Assembly (NCBI RefSeq): GCF_000443995.1
Contig: NZ_AUMC01000009.1
Coordinates: forward strand, 186,001 to 250,000
Reading direction: 5' to 3'
Length of the DNA: 64,000 nt
Origin: Bacteriovorax sp. BAL6_X
GTDB lineage: Bacteria; Bdellovibrionota; Bacteriovoracia; Bacteriovoracales; Bacteriovoracaceae
In this document: positions 44,605 through 53,442 of the stretch, in pieces
Numbering within the stretch: the stretch's first letter is position 1
Layout of the letters: each line of letters starts with the position of its first letter
Program-made: the position numbers and the translations under genes
Notes under the pieces: model-generated
What the model was told of the DNA's origin: nothing
Seen by the model: only the letters and a program-made list of their open reading frames with translations
Databases searched by the model: none

Positions 44605-45617
44605 TCAACTACCTTAAAGTTTGGATCAACATGTTCCTTAATAAGTTCTCTTAATTCTTCAACAGTAACCCATTCAGTATTTGTACCTGAGTTATACTTG
44701 AATCCTTTTTCCACATATTTAGCATTAAAGTGTTTCATATACTCATTAACATCCCATGGAAGAACAGATGGTAAAATTACATAATATTTTCCGCAGTCGA
44801 TTGTTGAGAATGAATCAGTTTCTGTAATCATTTCTTCGTGAAGTTTCTCTCCAGGTCTAATTCCAATAACTGGCTTTTCTGCATTTGGTCCAATTGAATT
44901 CGCAACATCAAGAATTTTATAAGAAGGGATTTTAGGAACAAAAATTTCTCCACCCCATGCGTGCTCCATAGCATAAAGAACCATGTCAACACCTTGATCT
45001 AATGTAATATTAAACCTCGTCATATCAGAATCAGTAATTGGTAGAACACCTTCCGAAGCCTTTTTCATAAAAAATGGGATAACAGAACCACGTGACCCCA
45101 TTACGTTTCCGTAACGAACTACTGAGAAGTCTACCTCTCTATTACCTCGCATATTATTAGCTGCTACAATTAGTTTATCTGAACATAACTTAGTTGCACC
45201 ATATAAGTTAATTGGTGCGGCTGCCTTATCTGTCGATAAAGCTACAACTTTTTTAACACCACAATCTAATGCCGCATTAACAACATTTTCAGCACCTAGA
45301 ATATTAGTCTTAATACATTCCATAGGATTATATTCTGCAGCTGGTACTTGTTTTAGTGCAGCAGCATGAACGATAACATCAATTCCTTCACAAGCTCTTC
45401 TTAGTCTTTCTCCATCTCTTACGTTTCCAATGAAGAATCTTAGTTTCTTTGTATGCTTTTTAAACTCTGGAATGTTGGCCATTTCAAATTGCTTTAATTC
45501 ATCACGAGAAAATATAACAATTCTTTCTACTCCTGGATAATCCTCAAGAATTCTAGAAATGAATCTCTTACCAAAAGATCCTGTACCACCTGTTACTAAT
45601 ATTGACTTATAATTCAT
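44601..45617 (-). CDS. pseB: UDP-GlcNAc 4,6-dehydratase (5-inverting)
   Basis: First enzyme of pseudaminic acid synthesis. 338 aa extended SDR: ILVTGGTGSFGKRFISRIL (about 6-24), IVHAAALKQVPAAEYNPMEC (about 84-103), ALSTDKAAAPINLYGATKLC (about 126-145) with the YxxxK pair, and YGNVMGSRGSVIPFF (about 168). Heads the six-gene minus-strand operon pseB-pseC-pseF-ACP-SDR-ligase. Confidence 0.95.
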   Translation of the reverse strand: MNYKSILVTGGTGSFGKRFISRILEDYPGVERIVIFSRDELKQFEMANIPEFKKHTKKLRFFIGNVRDGERLRRACEGIDVIVHAAALKQVPAAEYNPMECIKTNILGAENVVNAALDCGVKKVVALSTDKAAAPINLYGATKLCSDKLIVAANNMRGNREVDFSVVRYGNVMGSRGSVIPFFMKKASEGVLPITDSDMTRFNITLDQGVDMVLYAMEHAWGGEIFVPKIPSYKILDVANSIGPNAEKPVIGIRPGEKLHEEMITETDSFSTIDCGKYYVILPSVLPWDVNEYMKHFNAKYVEKGFKYNSGTNTEWVTVEELRELIKEHVDPNFKVVE

Positions 45618-45650
45618 AGATAACTCACTTTTATTCTAAATAAACTTCTC

Positions 45651-45676
45651 GTAATGCGTAGAAAGTACCGCATTAT
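45651..45676. promoter_or_regulatory. Inverted repeat upstream of pseB
   Basis: TAATGCG at 45652-45658 and CGCATTA at 45669-45675 with a 10-nt spacer, 34 bp upstream of the pseB start. Could be an operator or leader hairpin; no known motif (no JUMPstart/ops element seen). Confidence 0.4.
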
Positions 45677-45846
45677 CACTCAATTAACAAGATATGTTAT
45701 TGATTTCAGGATAAGTACCCCAACCATCTTTTGAATAATATAGATATCTATCATAATTAATAACTTTTGAATAAACAGATATTCTATAAAAAATATTATA
45801 TAACTATATCCTAATTTTTAAACAAAAATAAAAAGTAATGGTCTAG

Positions 45847-47118
45847 CTATTTAAAAAATATTTTATACTTATCTAGTCTTAAGAAAGACAATTGTATTAA
45901 TAAGTATTTTCGACTCTTTTTTGTTAATAAATTAGAAAAAACACTAAAGAAGGAATAGGAGATTAAAGTTGCATACACTGCACCTTCGGTACCATATTTA
46001 GGAATAAGAAATATATTTAACAAGATGTTTGAGAATAAACCAATACATAACCTCAATACAGAGAAATATAAATATTCATTCTTCTGCTCCCAGATTTGCT
46101 GCACCAAATTAAGAAACAAAAAAGGAGTTGAGAGAATATAAAGGTTTAAAAGCTTAATACTTTCGTTATACTTCTGATCAAAAACAAATTCTAATACTGG
46201 TGCTGAAAGTAATAATGTTACAGTTGCAATTAATGCGCCCATAATCATCAAGACCTTGTTAACAAAGTTATATGAAATGTTAACAAGTTGCATATCGTTC
46301 TTATTGATACTAATAAGCTTTGGAAAAACAGAGACTACTACAGATGAAGCTAAGAACATCCAAGGTTCAGCAAATTTAACAGCAACACTATAGTCAGCAA
46401 CATCTTCAAACGATAAATAGCTCTTTAATATAAACACGTCCACTCGCTGCGTCAATTGCACTAATAAAACAGAAATGAAAAGGGGAAAGGATTTAACAAA
46501 AATATTTTTTACAATACTAAAACTAGGAAGTTTTATATGTTTGAAATTATTAATCTTTGCTTTAAATGTAAATATATTAATGATTGAAACAATAACAAAT
46601 TGTAGAGAGAAAACCGCACATTGAAATGTTAAACTTATAGGATTTAATAATCTTATTAAATTAAACGACAAACTCCCTATTAATTGAGATGTTGAACCAT
46701 ATTTAGATAGTAAGAGACTGTCAAAATAATAAGAAATTGGACTAAACGATCTAAAAAATAATGCTATCATAAAAAAAGACCACAAATACCATTCTTGGCT
46801 CTCTCGAAACCAGAACATACTTATCATCAAAGCCAAAAAACAAAATATCATACTAATAAATATTGAAGAGAAGAGCCTACTTGTATCATCGGTACCACTT
46901 TCTAAGAAATACTCCTTAAGAATATTGCTATGTGTAAGGTGTTCAAACATAAGAAATATGTAAAAATATGATGTTAAATATTGAAATGTACCAAAGTCTG
47001 TCTTAGTCATTTGATTAGCAACATACATAGTACCTACAAAAGAAATACCTATTCTCAAGACACTTGGAAAGAATTGCCATATAATGTTAGAGTAAATTTT
47101 TGTATTGAGAGAATTCAT
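45847..47118 (-). CDS. Wzx-type flippase (polysaccharide transport protein)
   Basis: 423 aa with about twelve transmembrane helices, MATE/MVF-like polysaccharide exporter fold: NIIWQFFPSVLRIGISFVGT at the start, FLASSVVVSVFPKLISINKN (about 255), and PKYGTEGAVYATLISYSFFS (about 383), typical of Wzx. It would flip undecaprenyl-linked units made by this locus. Its start codon is only two bases from the divergent acetyltransferase start. Confidence 0.85.
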   Translation of the reverse strand: MNSLNTKIYSNIIWQFFPSVLRIGISFVGTMYVANQMTKTDFGTFQYLTSYFYIFLMFEHLTHSNILKEYFLESGTDDTSRLFSSIFISMIFCFLALMISMFWFRESQEWYLWSFFMIALFFRSFSPISYYFDSLLLSKYGSTSQLIGSLSFNLIRLLNPISLTFQCAVFSLQFVIVSIINIFTFKAKINNFKHIKLPSFSIVKNIFVKSFPLFISVLLVQLTQRVDVFILKSYLSFEDVADYSVAVKFAEPWMFLASSVVVSVFPKLISINKNDMQLVNISYNFVNKVLMIMGALIATVTLLLSAPVLEFVFDQKYNESIKLLNLYILSTPFLFLNLVQQIWEQKNEYLYFSVLRLCIGLFSNILLNIFLIPKYGTEGAVYATLISYSFFSVFSNLLTKKSRKYLLIQLSFLRLDKYKIFFK

Positions 47119-47120
47119 TT

Positions 47121-47744
47121 ATGAATAAAATATCACAAAAAATTTTTAATGTAATAACATACAATTTAAACCAAATACTTTTTTGGGTAAGAAGTCCACA
47201 TAGACTAAAAATGAAGTGTAACGGATACAAAAATGTTAGAATCCCATTCTGGATGGGAATAGGTAAAGATACAGAAATCAGAATTTTTAATAAGCAAAAG
47301 AATCATATAAGTGTTTCTTTCGGAAAAGGGTGCTGGGTAGGAAAAAGGGTAAGTCTTACGACTACTGGAAGTCAAAAAATAAGCCTTGGTGATAATTCTA
47401 GTATTCAAGATGGTACACATTTAATTGGCGACATAGAGATAGGATCAAATGTGTTATTTGCACCAAATGTTTTTGCTTCCTCTGGAACACATATTTTCAA
47501 AGAAGAACCGATGATGCCAATTAAGCATCAAGATGCAAAGTATAGTCATATAAAAGACAAGTATAATAAAAAAATAAAAATAGGTGATGATGTTTGGATA
47601 GGTACTGGTACTTACATTTCTCAAGGCGTTACTATAGAAACAGGTGTAATAATTGGTGCCAACTCTGTAATCACAAAAGATATCCCAAGCTACAGCATTG
47701 TAGTTGGTAATAATAAGATTATTGGAAATAGAAAGGATATGTAG
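47121..47744 (+). CDS. Left-handed beta-helix (hexapeptide) acyltransferase
   Basis: 207 aa; repeated hexapeptides from about residue 65 (ISLGDNSSIQDGTHLIGDIE, then IGSNVLFAPNVFASSGTHIF) and the C-terminal IGDDVWIGTGTYISQGVTIE (about 155-174) typical of WbbJ/NodL O-acetyltransferases. Catalytic His candidate in SGTHIF. Acetylates a glycan or precursor; acceptor unknown. Directly followed by the dioxygenase gene. Confidence 0.87.
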   Translation: MNKISQKIFNVITYNLNQILFWVRSPHRLKMKCNGYKNVRIPFWMGIGKDTEIRIFNKQKNHISVSFGKGCWVGKRVSLTTTGSQKISLGDNSSIQDGTHLIGDIEIGSNVLFAPNVFASSGTHIFKEEPMMPIKHQDAKYSHIKDKYNKKIKIGDDVWIGTGTYISQGVTIETGVIIGANSVITKDIPSYSIVVGNNKIIGNRKDM

Positions 47745-48668
47745 ATGTCTCGATTTTTATATTTGCTACATAGAGCTTTATTTATATTAACAGGTGGGCT
47801 TTGGAATGATCTTTTAAGTCTTCTTATTAAGATATTTAGAAAGAAAAAAAAGTTAAACATTTTACAAGATGATCCTTTTTTTAAAATACAAGATGAAAAA
47901 TCAAGCTTTTTAAAATCGATGAATAAAAATGGCTACTATATCTTTAATTATAAAATTCCAGAAAAGTTAATTACAGAAATTAACCAAGAAATTGCTAAAC
48001 AAGAATATAATATTAGAAATGTTAACAATAATACAAAACTAGCATATTATAAAGATTTTCATAATTCTCCAGAATCAAATCGCTATGACTTGGCCACTAA
48101 TCGAATCCTTAGCATTAAAAAGTTAGCTAATCTTTCATCATCACAAACACTCGTAAAATTAGCACAGAGTTACTTACAAACAAAACCAATACTAGATTTA
48201 ATTACGCTTTGGTGGTCATATCCTACAGATAATAATAATCTTAAAAATATTAATGCTCAAATGTACCACTTTGATATGGATAAGATAAAATTCATTAAAT
48301 TCTTTCTTTATCTAACTAATGTAGAAAAAGAAAATGGACCACATTGTCTATACAAGGGCTCACATAACAAGCTTCCAATTAAACTTAGAAAAAAGGGGCG
48401 CTTCACTGATCAAGAAGTTGCTCAAGCATATGGCGCAGACAAAGAAATAAAAATAACTGGTTCACCGGGATCAATCATTGCAGTTGATACAAGATGTATT
48501 CACAAAGGTGATCCAATATTAAAAGATTCAAGATGTATCTTTCAGCTTCAGTTTAGCAATTCAACATTCGGCAAAAAGTACGATGATGTTATTGCACCAC
48601 GATTTGTAAATGCTCTAAAAGAAAAGAAAATTTATGATGAATTTATCTATCAATTATTTCGCGAGTGA
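47745..48668 (+). CDS. Phytanoyl-CoA dioxygenase (PhyH)-like protein
   Basis: 307 aa Fe(II)/2-oxoglutarate dioxygenase fold. Metal triad candidates: HFD in QMYHFDMDKIKFIKFF (about 173) and the distal His in VDTRCIHKGDP (about 247), with a cofactor Arg downstream near SRCIFQLQFS. Such proteins occur in glycan and lipid tailoring loci. Starts immediately after the acyltransferase stop (0 bp gap), so one operon. Substrate unknown. Its tail overlaps the convergent glycosyltransferase by 15 nt. Confidence 0.75.
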   Translation: MSRFLYLLHRALFILTGGLWNDLLSLLIKIFRKKKKLNILQDDPFFKIQDEKSSFLKSMNKNGYYIFNYKIPEKLITEINQEIAKQEYNIRNVNNNTKLAYYKDFHNSPESNRYDLATNRILSIKKLANLSSSQTLVKLAQSYLQTKPILDLITLWWSYPTDNNNLKNINAQMYHFDMDKIKFIKFFLYLTNVEKENGPHCLYKGSHNKLPIKLRKKGRFTDQEVAQAYGADKEIKITGSPGSIIAVDTRCIHKGDPILKDSRCIFQLQFSNSTFGKKYDDVIAPRFVNALKEKKIYDEFIYQLFRE

Positions 48669-49433
48669 TTTTTTTAAAATTCTAAAATAGCTAATTAGAA
48701 AGTAAGTCATAAAATAAAATGGAAATGTAAAAGCCTTATAAGATCTTAAAACTCGTAAAACTTTAAGTGAGTGTTTTATCTTATTGCGCGAAAGACTACT
48801 TAGAAGGATTCGATAAGCAATTAGATTTTCTTTAATTAATATAGCTTTTGATCCATCTTTTAGTAAAGATAGCCATAGATAGTAGTCTTCTACTCCACTA
48901 TATTCTTTAGCTTCATTAAATTTATAGATCAACTTATCTTTATTAATTAATACAGACGAAAGATAAATCGTATTTTTAATTAAAGTACTATTATAGGAAA
49001 CATCCCTTGTTTTAATTTCATTTAAATTATCCTTAAAGTTATAACTTTCACCATCAAGAAAGTCATATTTCAAAGAAGAAACTAAAACAGCATTAGAGCT
49101 TTCAAGGATTTGAAGTTGAATTTCTATTTTTTTAGGATGCCATATATCATCTGCATCTAGGAAAGCAATATAATCACCAGAACTACAATTCACACCTATA
49201 TTTCTAGGACCTGCAGGTCCACCATAATTTTGTTCACACTTTTTTAATATGAACTTTACATTGCAATTAGAAAGATAATTTTGAACAACTTCATAAGTAT
49301 TATCCTTAGAACAATCATCAACTACGATAATTTCCAAATTTTTATGTGTTTGGTTTACAACGGATTCTAAAGTTTCAACAATGTACTGCGAAGCATTGTA
49401 TACAGGAATTATAACTGAGACTAAGTCGTTCAT
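48654..49433 (-). CDS. GT2 family glycosyltransferase
   Basis: 259 aa. GT-A motifs: VSVIIPVYNASQYIVETLES (residues 5-24), EIIVVDDCSKDNTYEVV (about 34), RNIGVNCSSGDYIAFLDADD (about 77-96) with the DxD. C-terminal hydrophobic segment (about 230-250) suggests membrane anchoring. Donor and acceptor are not deducible. Confidence 0.87.
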   Translation of the reverse strand: MNDLVSVIIPVYNASQYIVETLESVVNQTHKNLEIIVVDDCSKDNTYEVVQNYLSNCNVKFILKKCEQNYGGPAGPRNIGVNCSSGDYIAFLDADDIWHPKKIEIQLQILESSNAVLVSSLKYDFLDGESYNFKDNLNEIKTRDVSYNSTLIKNTIYLSSVLINKDKLIYKFNEAKEYSGVEDYYLWLSLLKDGSKAILIKENLIAYRILLSSLSRNKIKHSLKVLRVLRSYKAFTFPFYFMTYFLISYFRILKKSLAK

Positions 49434-49566
49434 ATTAATGTGCCATAATTTTAATAAGTAAGAATATTAGATATATCATGTAGATTATAGCAGAAAAATG
49501 TTTAATAATAATAACTAAATTAAGAGATTTAAATATTCTATTAAGAATGTAAAAGTAAATAATATT

Positions 49567-50628
49567 ATGATTTTTAAAGTACTCCTCTATCTATTTTCTG
49601 CATTTATCATTACATATGCAACAATTCCAATTCTTATTAAATTTGCAGAATTTACGAGACTGTATGCAGAAAAAAATCATAGAACATGTCATGAAACACC
49701 AATACCATCACTAGGCGGAATTGCTCTTTTTATGGGAATATGTTTTTCATCTCTATTACTAACACCAAATGCTGAATTTGGAACAATTCAATATTTACTG
49801 GCCACTCAATTTATTATTTTCTTTCTTGGACTTAAAGATGACATCTTTGTACTTTCGGCTAAAAAGAAGCTACTAGTACAAATTATATGCGCACAAATTA
49901 TCTTTTTTTATTCAGGTGTAAAAATAGATAATTTCTACAATGTTCTTGGTATGGGTGAACTAAATGAAGTTAACTCTAATATAATTACGACTTTAACATT
50001 TGTTGGCCTTATAAATGCTTTTAATCTAATTGATGGAATTAATTGGTTAGCAGGCCTTATTTCCATATCAGCATGTTTATTCTTAGCAACATGGTTTGGT
50101 ATTAATGGTTTTCAAGTTGAACTTGGCGTCACTCTCTCACTTATAGGATCGTTACTGGCTTTCCTTAAATTTAACAAAACTCCTGCAAAAATATTTATGG
50201 GAGACACAGGCTCACTCCTAATAGGCCTGACTATTTCATATCTTCTTATAAGGTTTATAAATTTAAATCACAAATCTGCAGATTTAGTTTTTCAATTCAG
50301 ATCAGCACCTTCAATAGCTGTGGCAGTTGTCTTTGTTCCTCTACTCGATACCCTAAGAGTAATGTTTCTAAGGATACTAAGTGGACACAGTCCTTTTACA
50401 CCTGATCAAAATCACTTACATCACATACTTTTGAAACGTGGACTTACACATATACAATCTTCGCTAGTATTATTCACTATAAACTGTGTCTGTATCATCG
50501 TTGCCATAACACTTCACAGGGTTACAGGAAAAATTGTAATACCAACCATGTTCATCGTACTTTTTACTTTTTTTAATCTCATCGCTTTTAACCGAATGGG
50601 AAGAAAGTATCTTAATGTAACTATTTAA
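49567..50628 (+). CDS. Undecaprenyl-phosphate sugar-1-phosphate transferase (WecA/TagO-like)
   Basis: Initiates lipid-linked glycan assembly by moving a (N-acetyl)hexosamine-1-phosphate to undecaprenyl phosphate. 353 aa, about eleven transmembrane helices. Family motifs: FLGLKDDIFVLSAKKKLLVQ (about 93-112), FNLIDGINWLAGL (about 154), KIFMGDTGSLLIGL (about 212) and PDQNHLHHILLKRG (about 280), the His-rich WecA loop. GlcNAc is the likely sugar, given the UDP-GlcNAc-based Pse pathway, but not certain. Confidence 0.88.
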   Translation: MIFKVLLYLFSAFIITYATIPILIKFAEFTRLYAEKNHRTCHETPIPSLGGIALFMGICFSSLLLTPNAEFGTIQYLLATQFIIFFLGLKDDIFVLSAKKKLLVQIICAQIIFFYSGVKIDNFYNVLGMGELNEVNSNIITTLTFVGLINAFNLIDGINWLAGLISISACLFLATWFGINGFQVELGVTLSLIGSLLAFLKFNKTPAKIFMGDTGSLLIGLTISYLLIRFINLNHKSADLVFQFRSAPSIAVAVVFVPLLDTLRVMFLRILSGHSPFTPDQNHLHHILLKRGLTHIQSSLVLFTINCVCIIVAITLHRVTGKIVIPTMFIVLFTFFNLIAFNRMGRKYLNVTI

Positions 50629-50657
50629 ATAATTAGACTGAAATTTAGACAAAAAAA

Positions 50658-50679
50658 AAGGCAGTCTTACGACTGCCTT
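50658..50679. terminator. Bidirectional terminator between WecA-like gene and atpE
   Basis: Perfect 9-bp stem AAGGCAGTC/GACTGCCTT, loop TTAC, with an A-run before and T-rich tail after. Confidence 0.92.
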
Positions 50680-50708
50680 CCTTTAAAAATCAATTTTAGA
50701 TTTTCGAA

Positions 50709-50933
50709 TTAACCAGCAAGGAATACTGAGATAAGTACGAAAATTACAAGTGATTCCATAAGTGCTAGACCAAGGATCATTGGAGTTTGAATCTTGTCAG
50801 CAGCAGATGGGTTTCTTGCGATACCTTCTAGAGCAACAGATGCAGCTCTTGATTGTGCAGCAGTACCACCGTATGCAGCGATAGCCATTGCTAAGAAATA
50901 CGCGATGTACTTAATTGCTTGAGTGTTTTCCAT
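50709..50933 (-). CDS. atpE: ATP synthase Fo subunit c
   Basis: 74 aa hairpin of two transmembrane helices. Ion-carrying carboxylate is Glu60 in [10 protein letters not shown]; polar loop is [16 protein letters not shown]. Helix 1 contains G23-TAA-Q27 (GxxxQ), and Ser61 follows Glu60; both occur in Na+-binding c subunits, but the usual Tyr five positions after the Glu is Phe65, so ion specificity is unclear. Last gene of the atpI-atpB-atpE set. Confidence 0.95.
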   Translation of the reverse strand: MENTQAIKYIAYFLAMAIAAYGGTAAQSRAASVALEGIARNPSAADKIQTPMILGLALMESLVIFVLISVFLAG

Positions 50934-50999
50934 AATAGTCTCCTAAAACGTTAGTTACTTTGATCAAGTAACAGTTAAATTATTAAGTTTAAGTTTTAA

Positions 51000-51803
51000 T
51001 TAGTGTGCGTGGTGCTCATCATGATCGTGGTGAGCAGTTGCAAGACTAATATAAACCATTGATAACATTGTAAATACGTAAGCTTGGATAAAACAAACTA
51101 GAAGTCCAAGTAAGTAGAATGGAATTGCAGCACCAAACATACCAACATTTACACCAAGAATTTCAAGGTTAAGGAATGTTGTAAGTACGTGGTGGTCACC
51201 CATCATGTTACCTCTAAGACGTAATGCTAGAGATAGTGGACGAATAAAGTTTGAAAGAATCTCAATTGGGAAAATTAAGATTGCCATGTACCAAAGTGGC
51301 CCTGCAAAGTGTGCAAGGTAATTCATTGTACCAAGTTCTTTACAACCTTTAATGTTGTAATAAACAAATGAAAGTACACCAAGAGCAAGAGTTGTATTGA
51401 TGTATTCAGTTGGTGGTAAGAAACCTGGAACAAGACCGATAACGTTCGCTAAGAAAATTGTAATAAATAGGAACGAAATGAACTTGAAGTATTTTGGTGC
51501 ATCATCTTCACCAAGAACTGCACGACATTGAGTGTAGATAAATGATCCATACATCTCAACGATGTTTCTTAAAGAAATTCCTCTATCTGGAACTACTGTC
51601 TCATCTAGAGTCATTTTAGAAACACGCATTCTATAAAGAAGCGCTACAAGTAAAATGATGATTGCAACGAATGACTTAGTGAAGATGTGATCTACATAAC
51701 CTAAGTGAAGAGCATGTGAAAGTTCACCTAACCAAAGGAAACCACCTGCTGCATGTGCATTTGTTGCAAATATTGTAGTTAAAAGAAGGGCTATTTTTTT
51801 CAT
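51000..51803 (-). CDS. atpB: ATP synthase Fo subunit a
   Basis: 267 aa, about six transmembrane helices. The essential Arg is in FIRPLSLALRLRGNMMGDHH (about 178-197), where RLxGN is the family hallmark. Ends in a His-rich tail (HHDHDEHHAH). N-terminal residues look like a signal sequence (MKKIALLLTTIFATNAHA). Between atpI and atpE; no atpF, H, A, G, D or C genes follow. Confidence 0.95.
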   Translation of the reverse strand: MKKIALLLTTIFATNAHAAGGFLWLGELSHALHLGYVDHIFTKSFVAIIILLVALLYRMRVSKMTLDETVVPDRGISLRNIVEMYGSFIYTQCRAVLGEDDAPKYFKFISFLFITIFLANVIGLVPGFLPPTEYINTTLALGVLSFVYYNIKGCKELGTMNYLAHFAGPLWYMAILIFPIEILSNFIRPLSLALRLRGNMMGDHHVLTTFLNLEILGVNVGMFGAAIPFYLLGLLVCFIQAYVFTMLSMVYISLATAHHDHDEHHAH

Positions 51804-51805
51804 TA

Positions 51806-52174
51806 TTAGTCCTTTTTGATGCTGACACCCAGCACAAATATATTTAAGAAATAATTTATTACCGGTATAATTATCTTACTTTGAAGTATTTGTACACCAA
51901 ATAATAGGGCACCGATTAAAATAACAAGCTTCCCTATAAACAAAAACGATAGATACTTACCATTGGCTTTGTAGCCATCAACGCGATGTGGCCTTATCAG
52001 CTCATCCACGGCCATCCAAAACATCAATAAATATATTACAGTGGCAAAATAGCAAACTGCGAACGCTAACCACTCCTTGCCTGGAGTCAATAAATATAAG
52101 CACGCAAGGGCCATCGGTAGTGACAACATAAAGAAGCGGATAAAATCGATTTTGTTAAGAAGTTCTTTAAACAT
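51806..52174 (-). CDS. atpI: ATP synthase subunit I (AtpI-like)
   Basis: 122 aa with four hydrophobic segments. Its position 2 bp before atpB is that of AtpI, the small assembly factor of the c-ring. Sequence similarity is weak, as normal in this family, so the call rests mostly on topology and neighbours. Confidence 0.7.
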   Translation of the reverse strand: MFKELLNKIDFIRFFMLSLPMALACLYLLTPGKEWLAFAVCYFATVIYLLMFWMAVDELIRPHRVDGYKANGKYLSFLFIGKLVILIGALLFGVQILQSKIIIPVINYFLNIFVLGVSIKKD

Positions 52175-52230
52175 GGCTGCATTGTTACTATAATTTGCAT
52201 TGATTTCAAATACTTTTGACAGGAATATCT

Positions 52231-53400
52231 ATGACAGAATCAAGAAAGCTCAATTTGTTTGCTTGGGCCATTTTCTTTTACTTAGTAATGACAGTTTTTC
52301 ACAAAGCTTTTGTTTCTATCGGAATGCTTTTGATTCTTGTATTAGCATTTTACACTTCAAAAGAATCATTCATTGCTGTTTTTAAAGAGAAGAAGCATAT
52401 CTTTCTTATTAGTTTAGTCCTTACTTTTGTTTTATCAATAGTAGTAACTGGTGAAGGTGAACTTAATAAAATTAAATATTACATCCCTCCTATATTATTC
52501 ACAGCTGCATTTTATCAATATGGCCCAAAAATATCTGATCAGTGGATTAGAAGAATTGTATTTTGGGTATTAACTCTTAGTGCAATCAGTTCTGTTGTCG
52601 GATTTATAGCGGTTAACTTTGATTATCATATTTTAAAATTTAAATTAGTTAGTACTCCAAGAAATAGGGGGGCATTTCTTGGGATCATGTATTACTCGTA
52701 TACGAATGCAATCATATGCGTAATGTCAGCAGCTCTTTTAGTTCATTACAAAAAATTTAAAAAATATGTGGATATTAAATTAGTAATTATCACTTTAATC
52801 TTAAATCTTATCGGTCTTTACTTTACATACACTCGTGGTGCTATTCTTGCTTTTATTGCAGGACTTCCATTCATATTTTATTACACAAACAGAAAAACTT
52901 TCATTTCATTTTTTCTTACAGGCTTATTACTAGCTTCTGCAGTTCTATATATAATCTTTGGTAATTCTGGTCTTTCTTTCTATCGCTTTAAACCAAACTC
53001 AACAAGTGATAATGCACGAATTGTTATGTTTAAAACTGCTGCCATTATGTATACAAGAAAACCTGTACTAGGCTACGGTTTTCAAAATTATCAAGAACCT
53101 TGTAAAATTGTTCAAGATGAACTTGATTTAAAACCTAGATGGTGTCATTTCCACTCACACAATCAATACCTAGATGCATTTGCACTAGCTGGAACATTCG
53201 GTGGAGTTGCATTCTTATTATTTTTTGGTTCGTGGCTTTTCACATACCTAGTTGGTTATAGAGACATTTATTTATTTTCTTTACCAGGATTAGTAACGTT
53301 CCTAGCAATCTGTATGACAGATACGCCGTTCTATATGAGCTCAGTCGTTTCAATTATTTTTGTACTCTACGGAATGCTTTACGTAAAAAGAGAAGCTTAA
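52231..53400 (+). CDS. O-antigen ligase-like membrane protein (Wzy_C family)
   Basis: 389 aa from the ATG at 52231, chosen for AGGA six bases upstream; a TTG at 52216 is in frame but lacks a site. About eleven transmembrane segments. Wzy_C-type motif region: FTYTRGAILAFIAGLPFIFY (about 206-225) and, in the large periplasmic loop, KPVLGYGFQNYQ (about 280) and HFHSHNQYLDAFALAGTFGG (about 308-327), with the His of the HN motif. Likely joins O-antigen to lipid A-core. It lies away from the main glycan locus, divergent to atpI. Confidence 0.85.
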   Translation: MTESRKLNLFAWAIFFYLVMTVFHKAFVSIGMLLILVLAFYTSKESFIAVFKEKKHIFLISLVLTFVLSIVVTGEGELNKIKYYIPPILFTAAFYQYGPKISDQWIRRIVFWVLTLSAISSVVGFIAVNFDYHILKFKLVSTPRNRGAFLGIMYYSYTNAIICVMSAALLVHYKKFKKYVDIKLVIITLILNLIGLYFTYTRGAILAFIAGLPFIFYYTNRKTFISFFLTGLLLASAVLYIIFGNSGLSFYRFKPNSTSDNARIVMFKTAAIMYTRKPVLGYGFQNYQEPCKIVQDELDLKPRWCHFHSHNQYLDAFALAGTFGGVAFLLFFGSWLFTYLVGYRDIYLFSLPGLVTFLAICMTDTPFYMSSVVSIIFVLYGMLYVKREA

Positions 53401-53408
53401 AAGGCAAA

Positions 53409-53442
53409 AGGTACGTCGATATTTTTATAGGTATCGATGTAC
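53409..53442. repeat. REP hairpin at the 3' end of the RAYT gene
   Basis: Inverted arms GTACGTCGATA (53411-53421) and TATCGATGTAC (53432-53442) with a 10-nt loop. The RAYT stop codon (53425-53427) is in the loop and the right arm encodes its last residues. It also lies just past the stop of the ligase-like gene and could terminate its transcript. Confidence 0.85.

Noticed and set aside
45690-45806. About 38-codon minus-strand frame ending INNISC, downstream of pseB's leader
   Set aside because: It reads like a protein tail (SKDGWGTYPEINN) but has no start, lies in AT-rich DNA and has no recognisable relative; could be a gene remnant, not supportable.
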